Made by a program: the position numbers and the translations under genes. The notes beneath the pieces were generated by a model. The model did not search any database, was not told the DNA's origin, and saw nothing but the letters and a program-made list of their open reading frames with translations. This document shows positions 5,398 through 12,475 of a stretch of 12,653 nucleotides of DNA, piece after piece. Source of the stretch: CAYJPK01 sp964372035 (GTDB taxonomy: Bacteria > Desulfobacterota > Desulfovibrionia > Desulfovibrionales > Desulfovibrionaceae); NCBI GenBank assembly GCA_964372035.1, contig CAYJPK010000062.1, forward strand, positions 1 through 12,653. Direction: 5' to 3'. Within the stretch, counting starts at the first letter, position 1, and each line of letters opens with the position of its first letter.

Positions 5398-8130
5398 CTA
5401 CCCAACCCAACGAGTATTCATAACTCGCAGCAAAGCCTGCTTATCATGTAATAATGCCGGATTTTCAGCTATCAACTCACGTATATTATACTGTACAGAG
5501 GGTGATAATAATTTATCAATCCCTGTTTCAATAAAATGCATAAAAGGATTAAGACCTTTGAGCCATACTTCTGGAGTATTCAGCATATAATAAAAGGAAT
5601 TAAACCAAGGAGTTGGATTTAATCCCATATAAATTCCTTCTGTCACATAATGAAGTGGTGCTAAGACAACAGTTTTAAGGCTGGCGTGTTGTGACTTATA
5701 CCAATTTTTATCAATCACTTTATTTTCAATAAAAAATTTAATTATTTGATTAGTACTATTTTTGGCGTAAGTTTTATAATCTTCCAACTCGATACTATCT
5801 AGTCCATATCGTAGTGCAAGAATGCCTATAGCTTCTTTAAGTGGGGCTGGATACCGAACATTGCTTTCTCCCTGTTGTAAAACATTTATAGCAGGGATTA
5901 TTTTGCCTTCATTTTGAAGTGCATACGCATAACTAAGCCAAGACCAAGTTTCTGTTGGGTGCTCTGTTGCCAAAATTTTTGAAATTAAAATAGTTTCTTC
6001 AGAATAACCGAAGGCTAAAAATGAAAAAGTGTAATGTTTCCAAAAGTTGGAAATATTGCCTGTTTTTTTGATTTTTACGAGGTGAGCTAGTGATTTTTTT
6101 GCATTATTTAACGAAATACAAGCTGGATTCATTAGCCCTACAGCTTTTTGCTCGTTTGGAAAAGCTAGCATCATTGCATCAAATTGCAATAAAGCTTCTT
6201 CCTTTTCGTTATTTTTAATATGCGCAAGAGCTTTATTGTAGTGCATATCTATGCTATCAATTACAATATTTTCATTTTGCACAAGCTTCAAAAAATCTTG
6301 TGGGTAAAATTCTGCCATCATGTTATAATATCGATATAAGGTAAAATTATTTTTTGACATTTCAAGATTATTTTTTGCCACTTCTAACGCTTCTTTTACC
6401 TTACCACAATCAAACAAGGCATTCATATAAGCAATCTTAATGCTTTCATCATCTGGAAAATTTGAGATAGCCCAATTAAAAAGATCATATTTTTCATCTG
6501 CTTTTGCATCTAGTGCAAGTAGCATACACTCTGAAGCACTCAAGTTTTTAAGTTTAAATTTCTGCCTAAGTTTACTAAATAATTCTGGTGAATAGTATTG
6601 TTCTAACTCCCCTAGTATGGTATTGTTTCTAACAATAATATCATTAGTTTTATTATAAATTGAAATATCAGGCTCGCTTTGACCTAAAAGCTCTCCGTTT
6701 GCTCCAAGAGCTTTAAATATAGCACGAAAAAGATTTACATGCGAAATATGTTCAGCATTTATTTTGTATTCAAAAGGAAATTTAATAGCAAAGCGCACAC
6801 CGAACATATCTAGTGCAAAATCTTCATTACTAACTTTGCAAGCTTTGAGCTGTAATTGCAAGCTTTCTTCCTTACCTGCAATATTGGTGTGCATTAGCCC
6901 TCCATGATCACCCACAGCTAAAATGAGTGCATCAGGATCTTTTTTTATTATTAATTCAACAATTTGTTGCAGTTGTGCTTGAGCTTGTTTAATTTTTTCT
7001 GGATAAAATTTTTCAATGAATGTTTTATCCTCGCCTGACCATATTGCTTGAATATTGACATGATCTGCTCCAAAGCGAAGTGCGTAAAAATGCGGTTGAT
7101 TATTTTGCTTTGCAAGCCTATATTTAAAGCTTTCATACAATTTTTCAAAGTTAATTTCAGTATTAAAAGGATCAATATCTTGCGCAAACTTTCTTAAGTA
7201 CTTTGATTGACCCAAGAGCGGTGCAAACTTAAGATAAAGCTTGCGGTCTTTTTCTGACATAGCGAAATTAGCAAAATCATTCTTTTGCATATATTCACCA
7301 AAAACATAAAACTGACTATCAAAAAACTCTAAACTGTATCCATTTTCACGTAATATATCAGTTACATAGGCAGAAGTATATTTATTAAGCAGAATTTTAC
7401 CATGAAGTAAATTTGCAATCGAGGAATAGGTATTATGCGAATTACTAAAAACATTTTCAAAATCTATAAAATTATGTTTTGCCAAAAATGCGTCTGTCGA
7501 ACTGTCATCTATATTATAAAGTTTTTTAAGGGCAGTAGCACTACTGTAAGATTCCAACAACAAGAGATAAATATTTGGCGTTTTCTCAAGTTTAACATCT
7601 CTTTTCTTTGAATTACTATCGTAATGGTGTTGCACTTTATCATCAAATAAAATCTGTTTAGGCTCACCTGAATTTTTTCTTAAATCAAACAAAGAAGTTA
7701 AAACAACAAGAACTAAAACAATATTTAAAAGTATACAAGAGTAGAAACTCGCAATACCAACAAAAAAAATAAAAATACTTGCTTTTACAATTTTTTCTAG
7801 CTTTTTGTTATTAAAAATTTCATCGAAAAATCTTTCACTTAAGACAAAAAATAAAAATAAGGCCAAACTAGAACCTAAGAAATTTATTGTATAAAATCCA
7901 GCACTTGTAACATCTTTAACCAAGCTCACATCATTTAAAACCTTAAATGCAAAATATGAAAAAACACTTACAGCAATAGCAAACACAATGGAAGCCATGA
8001 AAGCTGTATGGATTTGTTTGCTTGAATAAAATTTTTGATTTAATGAAATAAATTGCAAAGTTGGAGCAACACATGCAAGTAAAATAGTTAATAATGGCGA
8101 TGCCAAACACATCAAAACTACTGATAGCAT
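5398..8130 (-). CDS. Membrane-anchored sulfatase/phosphotransferase-superfamily protein with TPR-like region and polysaccharide-type C-terminal repeats
   Basis: This 910-residue protein has four or five hydrophobic segments (about 3-29, 42-65, 77-98 and 114-149), then a periplasmic alkaline-phosphatase/sulfatase-fold domain (about 184-490). Candidate metal and catalytic residues are E193 in LLLESYSS, T234 in NSHNTYSS (possible nucleophile), D356-H357 in GADHVN, and D408-H409 in VGDHGG. The topology recalls LtaS- and EptA-like enzymes, which transfer phosphoglycerol or phosphoethanolamine to surface polymers. Residues about 520-800 are helical and TPR-like. Residues about 805-877 hold two copies of a W/F-Y...PLHY...G...NP motif that I associate with surface-polysaccharide glycosyltransferases. 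The start at 8130 has AAGGA (minus strand, 8142-8138) at 7 bases. It lies 48 bases downstream of the thioesterase stop, so the two may be co-transcribed. The domain class is fairly sure; the donor and acceptor are unknown. Confidence 0.72.
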   Translation of the reverse strand: MLSVVLMCLASPLLTILLACVAPTLQFISLNQKFYSSKQIHTAFMASIVFAIAVSVFSYFAFKVLNDVSLVKDVTSAGFYTINFLGSSLALFLFFVLSERFFDEIFNNKKLEKIVKASIFIFFVGIASFYSCILLNIVLVLVVLTSLFDLRKNSGEPKQILFDDKVQHHYDSNSKKRDVKLEKTPNIYLLLLESYSSATALKKLYNIDDSSTDAFLAKHNFIDFENVFSNSHNTYSSIANLLHGKILLNKYTSAYVTDILRENGYSLEFFDSQFYVFGEYMQKNDFANFAMSEKDRKLYLKFAPLLGQSKYLRKFAQDIDPFNTEINFEKLYESFKYRLAKQNNQPHFYALRFGADHVNIQAIWSGEDKTFIEKFYPEKIKQAQAQLQQIVELIIKKDPDALILAVGDHGGLMHTNIAGKEESLQLQLKACKVSNEDFALDMFGVRFAIKFPFEYKINAEHISHVNLFRAIFKALGANGELLGQSEPDISIYNKTNDIIVRNNTILGELEQYYSPELFSKLRQKFKLKNLSASECMLLALDAKADEKYDLFNWAISNFPDDESIKIAYMNALFDCGKVKEALEVAKNNLEMSKNNFTLYRYYNMMAEFYPQDFLKLVQNENIVIDSIDMHYNKALAHIKNNEKEEALLQFDAMMLAFPNEQKAVGLMNPACISLNNAKKSLAHLVKIKKTGNISNFWKHYTFSFLAFGYSEETILISKILATEHPTETWSWLSYAYALQNEGKIIPAINVLQQGESNVRYPAPLKEAIGILALRYGLDSIELEDYKTYAKNSTNQIIKFFIENKVIDKNWYKSQHASLKTVVLAPLHYVTEGIYMGLNPTPWFNSFYYMLNTPEVWLKGLNPFMHFIETGIDKLLSPSVQYNIRELIAENPALLHDKQALLRVMNTRWVG

Positions 8131-8178
8131 TTAAGTGTCCTTTAAGTTTATTTATGAAAGCAAAAAGATTAAAGATAT

Positions 8179-8598
8179 TTATAAGCCTTGTCCATAAATA
8201 TCTCTAAAAAATGCTGGAAAAGCTATTGGCTTGCCATCTTTGTTAGTACAAGCATGCTCTGTCATGCCTGTGCAATGTAACTTTGTTCTAGTTTCATCAT
8301 AAACGGTATAATTGAAAGTAATTGAAGCCCTTGTCATTTTTGCAACCTCAAGGTATATTTGAATATTATCATCATAAACAGCTGGATTTCTATAGCGACA
8401 ACTCGCCTCACGTACTGGCAACATAAAACCATTTTTCTCAAACTCGGCATAAGTCATACTATATTTGCGCATAAGTTCGCCTCTGGCACGTTCAAAAATA
8501 TGTAAATACTCGCCATAATATAAATAACCCATAGTGTCAGTTTCGCCATACGAAACACGATGAATATACCAAGCATGCGCAATTTTATTGTCTATCAT
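8179..8598 (-). CDS. Acyl-CoA thioesterase, YbgC/FadM-like hot-dog fold
   Basis: This 139-residue cytoplasmic protein belongs to the 4-hydroxybenzoyl-CoA thioesterase/YbgC group, which hydrolyses short acyl-CoA or acyl-ACP thioesters. The signature is near the N-terminus: YGETDTMGYLYYGEYL (17-32), with D21 as the expected catalytic aspartate, followed by FERARGELMR, as in the family pattern of tyrosines and FExAR. The length is normal (130-145). The start at 8598 is preferred over an upstream TTG at 8619 because GGAG (minus strand, 8608-8605) sits 6 bases before the ATG and would lie inside the longer form. YbgC often sits beside tol-pal genes, but none is here. Instead it precedes the envelope sulfatase-like gene on the same strand by 48 bases. 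The physiological substrate is unknown. Confidence 0.82.
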   Translation of the reverse strand: MIDNKIAHAWYIHRVSYGETDTMGYLYYGEYLHIFERARGELMRKYSMTYAEFEKNGFMLPVREASCRYRNPAVYDDNIQIYLEVAKMTRASITFNYTVYDETRTKLHCTGMTEHACTNKDGKPIAFPAFFRDIYGQGL

Positions 8599-8671
8599 AA
8601 TTATCTCCATTTTTAGCAATACTATATAATTTAGTTTTTTTTTGCAATACTGCCTAGCTATCTTTTAAACC

Positions 8672-8700
8672 TTGATTTATAGTATAAAATGCAGTATAAA
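8672..8700 (+). promoter_or_regulatory. Candidate sigma70-type promoter for the quinone methyltransferase
   Basis: The -35 is TTGATT (8672-8677), the spacer is 17 bases and the -10 is TATAAA (8695-8700). The start point would be near 8707, giving a leader of about 23 bases. A second TATAAA at 8683-8688 lacks a good -35. The 131-base gap between the divergent thioesterase and methyltransferase genes must hold promoters for both; the minus-strand one is not clear. Confidence 0.5.
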
Positions 8701-8729
8701 AAATAGAAAATTTATTTTAAAGGCATTTT

Positions 8730-9443
8730 ATGGCAAATCAAAACGAACAAAACATGATGAAAGTTTTTTCTCGTGTTGCAAAAAAATACGATTTATTAAA
8801 CACTATTTTAAGCTTTGGGCAAGACAGAATTTGGCGCAAAATAAGCGCAAAACGAACTATGTTAGCCCCTCAAAGCAATGAAAATCCATATATTTTAGAC
8901 TTAGCCGCTGGCACTCTTGACTTATCAATTGAAATGAACAAAGCCCACCCAAATGCAAAAGTTCTATCCTTTGATTTATCTAAAGAAATGCTTGCGTTTG
9001 GCCTTCATAAAATAGGTAAAAAAGCAATATATCCTGCATTAGCAAGTGCTTATAACTTACCGCTTAAAGATTCTAGCATGTCATGTGCAACTGTTGCTTT
9101 TGGACTTAGAAACATGACCGATAGAAAAAGTGCCTTAACTGAAATCAAGCGTACATTAATGCCTCGTGCAAAAGTATATATTTTAGAATTTAACTCAGGA
9201 AGTAATCCTATTATGTATGGTATTTACAATATTTATTTAAAATATTTATTGCCGCTTATTGGGGCTCTAATTTCTAAAAATGGAGGTGAATATAAATACC
9301 TTGCATCAAGTATTAATTCCTTTCCTACTCCAAATAAATTACAAGAAGAAATGAAAGAAATTGGTTACAAACATGTCGAATATATCAAACTATATGCCGG
9401 TATTTTAGGTCTTTATATTGGTGAAAAAGAAATAGACAATTAA
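8730..9443 (+). CDS. ubiE: Demethylmenaquinone methyltransferase, UbiE/MenG family
   Basis: This 237-residue SAM-dependent methyltransferase is expected to carry out the C-methylation that completes menaquinone, the likely electron carrier in an anaerobe of this type. The family pattern runs through the whole length: VFSRVAKKYDLLNTILSFG (12-30), SAM motif I DLAAGTLDL (57-65), acidic FDLSKEML (81-88), AFGLRN (123-128), LEFN (152-155) and YKYLASSINSFP (188-199). Two departures are visible. Motif I has GTL where most UbiE proteins have GTG, and the usual LKPGG segment reads LMPRA (143-147). Length and all other landmarks are normal, so I read it as active, but lineage variation against altered function cannot be settled here. 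AAGG (8720-8723) precedes the ATG by 6 bases. The gene looks monocistronic; the TRAP operon begins 147 bases downstream behind its own control region. Confidence 0.85.
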   Translation: MANQNEQNMMKVFSRVAKKYDLLNTILSFGQDRIWRKISAKRTMLAPQSNENPYILDLAAGTLDLSIEMNKAHPNAKVLSFDLSKEMLAFGLHKIGKKAIYPALASAYNLPLKDSSMSCATVAFGLRNMTDRKSALTEIKRTLMPRAKVYILEFNSGSNPIMYGIYNIYLKYLLPLIGALISKNGGEYKYLASSINSFPTPNKLQEEMKEIGYKHVEYIKLYAGILGLYIGEKEIDN

Positions 9444-9460
9444 ATTAAAAAAAAATAATA

Positions 9461-9489
9461 TTGACTAATTCCATATAGTATAGTAATAT
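9461..9489 (+). promoter_or_regulatory. Candidate upstream promoter (P1) of the TRAP operon
   Basis: TTGACT (9461-9466, five of six) and TAATAT (9484-9489) are separated by 17 bases. The start point would be near 9496, leaving a leader of about 95 bases. The CRP-like site would then lie roughly 9 to 25 bases downstream of the start, where a bound protein would be expected to block rather than help. Confidence 0.5.
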
Positions 9490-9504
9490 AGATTAAATAG
9501 TCTA

Positions 9505-9520
9505 TGTGACAAATTTCACA
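9505..9520. promoter_or_regulatory. CRP/FNR-family operator (TGTGA-N6-TCACA)
   Basis: TGTGA (9505-9509), CAAATT, then TCACA (9516-9520) match the full symmetric half-sites of the CRP consensus. Related CRP/FNR regulators in Desulfovibrio, such as HcpR, use a similar TTGTGA-N6-TCACAA. Here only the right half has the extra A, and the left outer base is A rather than T. The centre is 9512.5, about 41 bases upstream of the start predicted from the TACAAT box at 9541-9546. That is the class II activation spacing. Confidence 0.7.
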
Positions 9521-9528
9521 ATAAATTT

Positions 9529-9550
9529 ACACACTGTATTTACAATGTGT
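9529..9550. promoter_or_regulatory. 22-base near-perfect palindrome over a -10 box
   Basis: ACACA-c-TGTA-tt-TACA-a-TGTGT is symmetric except for one position in each arm (9534/9545). It contains TACAAT (9541-9546), a good -10 hexamer that lacks a -35, as expected for an activator-dependent promoter. Such a palindrome could be an operator for a second regulator or could form a hairpin in a transcript from the upstream promoter. Confidence 0.5.
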
Positions 9551-9590
9551 TTTGTATTGCGAAACGATAATCTTAAGGAGATGGTGTAGA

Positions 9591-10097
9591 ATGAAATTAC
9601 TTAAGGCACTTGATGAACATTTTGAAGAAGGAGTTATCTTTGTAGCTCTTTCAGCCATGAGCATTATTATTTTCTTACAAGTAATAATGCGTTATGGTTT
9701 TCAGTCCTCGCTTTCGTGGTCTGAAGAAATTGCTAGATATTTATTTATCTGGTTAATTTACATTGGCATTAGCTACGGTGCAAAAAAAGATGCACACGTT
9801 GCTGTTACTGTACTTGACTTTGTCCTTTCAAAGCAGGCGCAAAAATACCTTCAAATATTAACAACAATTATATTTTTTGGTTTTTCTTGCATGACTGTTT
9901 ATTATGGACGTGCTGTTTGTGCGCTTATCATGCGACTTGGGCAAAAAGCTGCTGCTACTGACATTGATATGTGGATAGTTTATGCTGCTGTGCCAACAGG
10001 ATTCGCTTTAACTTGTATTCGCTTAATTCAAAAACTCATCAGACAAATCAAATCTTTGAAAGATGAAGAGCCTAGCGAAGCTAACGCAAATAATTAG
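9591..10097 (+). CDS. dctQ: TRAP transporter small membrane subunit (DctQ family)
   Basis: This 168-residue inner-membrane protein has four predicted helices (about 14-32, 49-66, 89-107 and 127-145). The DctQ hallmark SWSEEIARYLFIWLIYIG (42-59) and the following KKDAHV are clear. It pairs with the large subunit to form the membrane part of a secondary transporter that takes solute from a periplasmic binding protein. The start at 9591 is chosen because AAGGAG (9575-9580) lies 10 bases upstream; a TTG at 9552 would add 13 residues that include the ribosome-binding site and match nothing in the family. The stop codon at 10095-10097 overlaps the AGGAG that serves dctM, so translation of the two is probably coupled. 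Confidence 0.9.
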   Translation: MKLLKALDEHFEEGVIFVALSAMSIIIFLQVIMRYGFQSSLSWSEEIARYLFIWLIYIGISYGAKKDAHVAVTVLDFVLSKQAQKYLQILTTIIFFGFSCMTVYYGRAVCALIMRLGQKAAATDIDMWIVYAAVPTGFALTCIRLIQKLIRQIKSLKDEEPSEANANN

Positions 10098-10106
10098 GAG
10101 TTAAGT

Positions 10107-11390
10107 ATGGTTGCAGGTATTTTATTTGGTTTTTTTGTTCTCTTCTTGTTGTTGCAAGTGCCTATCGGTATTTCCCTTGGTGCAGCTAGCTTTTTAACAA
10201 TCTGGTATAGCGGCATTGTTAAGGTTAACTACCTTGCACAAAGTATGACAACAGCAACTGACTCTTTCCCACTTATGGCAGTTCCATTCTTTATTTTAGC
10301 GGGTGGACTCATGGGTGAAGGCGGTATTTCACGTCGTTTATTAGACGCTGCTGCTGTTATTTGTTCTCGCTTTACTGGCGGTTTAGCTCTCGTAACTATC
10401 GCTGCATGTATGTTCTTTGCAGCAATTTCTGGCTCTAGCCCAGCAACTGTTGCTGCTATTGGTGGCATTATGTTCCCTGCTATGGTTAAAGAAGGCTATG
10501 ATAAAGGCTTCACTGCTGGCTTAATCGCAACCTCTGGTAGTATTGGTGTTATTATTCCACCGAGTATTCCAATGGTTATTTACTGCGTTGCGGCGGAAAC
10601 TGTTTCTATCTCTGAATTATTTATTGCTGGCTTTATTCCTGGTCTTTTAATCGGCGGTATGCTCATGGCTTACGCATGGTTTGTATCGAAGCGCAAAGGC
10701 TGGAAATTTGACTATAAAGCTCCAAGTACTGCTGAAGCTCTTAAAATCTTCAATGACGCAAAATGGGCATTATTCGTACCAGTTATCATCTTAGGTGGTA
10801 TTTATGGTGGCGTATTTACTCCAACCGAAGCTGCTGCTGTTGCTGTTGCTTATGGCTTTATTGTTGGTTGCTTCATATACAAAGATTTAAAACTTAAAGA
10901 CGTACCTAGGGTTGTTATTAATGCAGGTTTAACTACTGCTACTATTTTAGTTATCATCGGAACTGCTACAACTTTTGGTCGTATTTTAACCTTAGAGCGT
11001 GTACCACAAACACTTGTTGAACTTATTCAGTCATTTTCAACTAGTCCGTTTATTATTCTTGCTCTTATTAACGTGCTACTATTATTTGTTGGTTGTGTAA
11101 TGGAAACATTAGCAGCTATTATCATCTTAGCACCAATTTTATTACCAGTTGCTGTATCAGTTGGTGTTGACCCTGTTCACTTTGGTATTATTATGGTTAT
11201 CAACCTTGCTATTGGATTTATTACTCCGCCGCTTGGTGTTAACTTATTCGTAACCTGTGGTATTAGTAAGATGAGCATTGAAGAAATCAGTAAGGCTGTT
11301 ATTCCATGGTTCTTCGTAATGTTACTTGCTCTTTTACTTATCGTTGTATTCCCAGCTATTTCGCTGTATTTACCTTCTTTATTGAAGTAA
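10107..11390 (+). CDS. dctM: TRAP transporter large permease subunit (DctM family)
   Basis: This 427-residue inner-membrane permease is of normal DctM length with about a dozen hydrophobic segments. Family motifs are present in order: DSFPLMAVPFFILAG (52-66), AAISGSSPATVAAIGG (105-120), SGSIGVIIPPSIPMVIY (143-159), GVFTPTEAAAVA (235-246), and GFITPPLGVNLF (370-381) near the C-terminus. The two GS/PP re-entrant-loop motifs are those that carry ion and substrate binding in the DASS-like fold. AGGAG at 10096-10100 is 6 bases from the ATG. It follows dctQ after 9 bases and precedes dctP by 29 bases, so all three are one transcription unit. Uptake is expected to be driven by a sodium or proton gradient. 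The subunit does not reveal the substrate. Confidence 0.93.
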   Translation: MVAGILFGFFVLFLLLQVPIGISLGAASFLTIWYSGIVKVNYLAQSMTTATDSFPLMAVPFFILAGGLMGEGGISRRLLDAAAVICSRFTGGLALVTIAACMFFAAISGSSPATVAAIGGIMFPAMVKEGYDKGFTAGLIATSGSIGVIIPPSIPMVIYCVAAETVSISELFIAGFIPGLLIGGMLMAYAWFVSKRKGWKFDYKAPSTAEALKIFNDAKWALFVPVIILGGIYGGVFTPTEAAAVAVAYGFIVGCFIYKDLKLKDVPRVVINAGLTTATILVIIGTATTFGRILTLERVPQTLVELIQSFSTSPFIILALINVLLLFVGCVMETLAAIIILAPILLPVAVSVGVDPVHFGIIMVINLAIGFITPPLGVNLFVTCGISKMSIEEISKAVIPWFFVMLLALLLIVVFPAISLYLPSLLK

Positions 11391-11419
11391 ATTATAATTA
11401 TTTTTAAGGAGAAAAGACT

Positions 11420-12418
11420 ATGATTAAGTTATTTTCAAAAGTTGCAGCTCTTGCATTAGTAGGTATGCTCGCACTGCCACTCGTTGGCGAAGCAAAAATG
11501 GTTTTAAAAGCTGGACACGGCTTAACAGAAGCTAGTGGTTTACATGCTGGTTTTGCTAAGTTCAAAGAAGAGCTTGAAAAATTATCAAAAGGTGAAATGA
11601 TTGTTGAAATTTACCCGAACCAACAACTCGGTGGCGACCGTGAGTTAATTGAAGGCGTTCAACTTGGCAACGTTACTTTAACTGCTCCATCAAGCCCACC
11701 TTTAGCTGCGTTCTCTAAAGATTTCTTTATCTTAGATGCACCTTTCCTTTTTGCTGATCGTCCTGAAGCTTTCGCTGCTTTTGATGGCGAAATGGGTGAT
11801 TACCTCAACAAACAACTTGAGAAAATCAATATCGTTGGCTTAGGTTACTGGGAAAACGGTTTCCGTAACTTAACTAACTCACGTAACGAAGTTAAAACTC
11901 CTGCTGATGTTAAGGGTTTAAAACTCCGTACAATGGAAAATGCTATTCACTTAGAACTTTGGAAAGCTCTTGGCGCTAACCCTACTCCAATGGCATTTGG
12001 TGAGTTATTCACAGCTATGCAACAAAAAACTGTTGATGGTCAAGAAAACCCATTTGGTCAAATCTTTGATAACAAGTTCTATGAAGTACAACCGTACATC
12101 ACAAAAACTCGTCACCTTTATATCTCATACCCATTCATCATCAACAAAGAATTCTATGATGATTTAAGTGATGAAGAAAGAGGTTGGGTTGATACTGCTG
12201 CTAGAACAGCAACAGTTTACCAACGTAAAGCTGCAGAAGCTCTTGATGACGAAAAAGCTGAATCAGTACTTAAAGCTGGTCGTAAAATCGTTGACTTAAC
12301 TCCTGAGCAAATTAATGCTTTCCGTGAAGGCACAAAATCAGTTGCTAGCGTTATTAAAGAGCGTGTAACACCTGAAGCTTTCAAACTCTACCAAGATTAT
12401 GTTAACAAAGCAAAATAA
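11420..12418 (+). CDS. dctP: TRAP transporter periplasmic solute-binding protein (DctP family)
   Basis: This 332-residue secreted protein captures the solute and delivers it to DctQM. A signal peptide is visible: basic MIKLFSK, a hydrophobic core to about residue 22, and likely cleavage after A25 in VGEA-KM. The mature part has the DctP landmarks: Q69 in NQQLGGDREL, GFRNLTNS (148-155), KGLKLRTMEN (165-174) with R170 at the position that binds the substrate carboxylate in this family, and TVDGQENP (204-211). The retained arginine favours an organic acid ligand, but the compound cannot be named; dicarboxylate, sulfonate and keto- or hydroxy-acid binders all share this pattern. AAGGAG (11406-11411) is 8 bases from the ATG. 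Third-codon choice is richer in C (AAC, TTC, CGT) than in the neighbouring genes, as expected for a strongly expressed protein. It is last in the operon, before a strong terminator. Confidence 0.93.
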   Translation: MIKLFSKVAALALVGMLALPLVGEAKMVLKAGHGLTEASGLHAGFAKFKEELEKLSKGEMIVEIYPNQQLGGDRELIEGVQLGNVTLTAPSSPPLAAFSKDFFILDAPFLFADRPEAFAAFDGEMGDYLNKQLEKINIVGLGYWENGFRNLTNSRNEVKTPADVKGLKLRTMENAIHLELWKALGANPTPMAFGELFTAMQQKTVDGQENPFGQIFDNKFYEVQPYITKTRHLYISYPFIINKEFYDDLSDEERGWVDTAARTATVYQRKAAEALDDEKAESVLKAGRKIVDLTPEQINAFREGTKSVASVIKERVTPEAFKLYQDYVNKAK

Positions 12419-12446
12419 TAATATTATTTTAATTAGTTAACTTTAT

Positions 12447-12475
12447 AAAGTCGCCTAACTTAGGCGACTTTTTTT
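12447..12475 (+). terminator. Rho-independent terminator of the TRAP operon
   Basis: AAAGTCGCC (12447-12455) pairs with GGCGACTTT (12463-12471) around the loop TAACTTA, and seven T run from 12469 to 12475. It sits 28 bases after the dctP stop. This is a textbook intrinsic terminator for the plus strand and the strongest one in the window. Confidence 0.93.

Noticed and set aside
4831..5405. Minus-strand frames running through the repeats and the N block, with a shared peptide around LSAYINTFFSK
   Set aside because: One crosses undetermined bases, both derive from the 119-base repeat, and there are no domain motifs or a convincing ribosome-binding site. The shared peptide is explained by the DNA repeat.
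8599..8619. Upstream TTG start for the thioesterase
   Set aside because: The added residues would contain the GGAG ribosome-binding site of the ATG at 8598 and do not match the family.
9477..9488. TAGTATAGTAAT shared with 61-72, as a third copy of the end repeat
   Set aside because: Only 12 AT-rich bases match; the stem, loop and tail of the repeat are absent.
9552..9590. TTG start that lengthens dctQ by 13 residues
   Set aside because: The extension covers AAGGAG, which is well placed for the ATG at 9591, and is unlike DctQ N-termini.
11391..11419. Attenuator or RNA-processing hairpin between dctM and dctP
   Set aside because: The 29 bases hold only a weak ATTATAATTAT dyad and the ribosome-binding site; no stable stem is visible.
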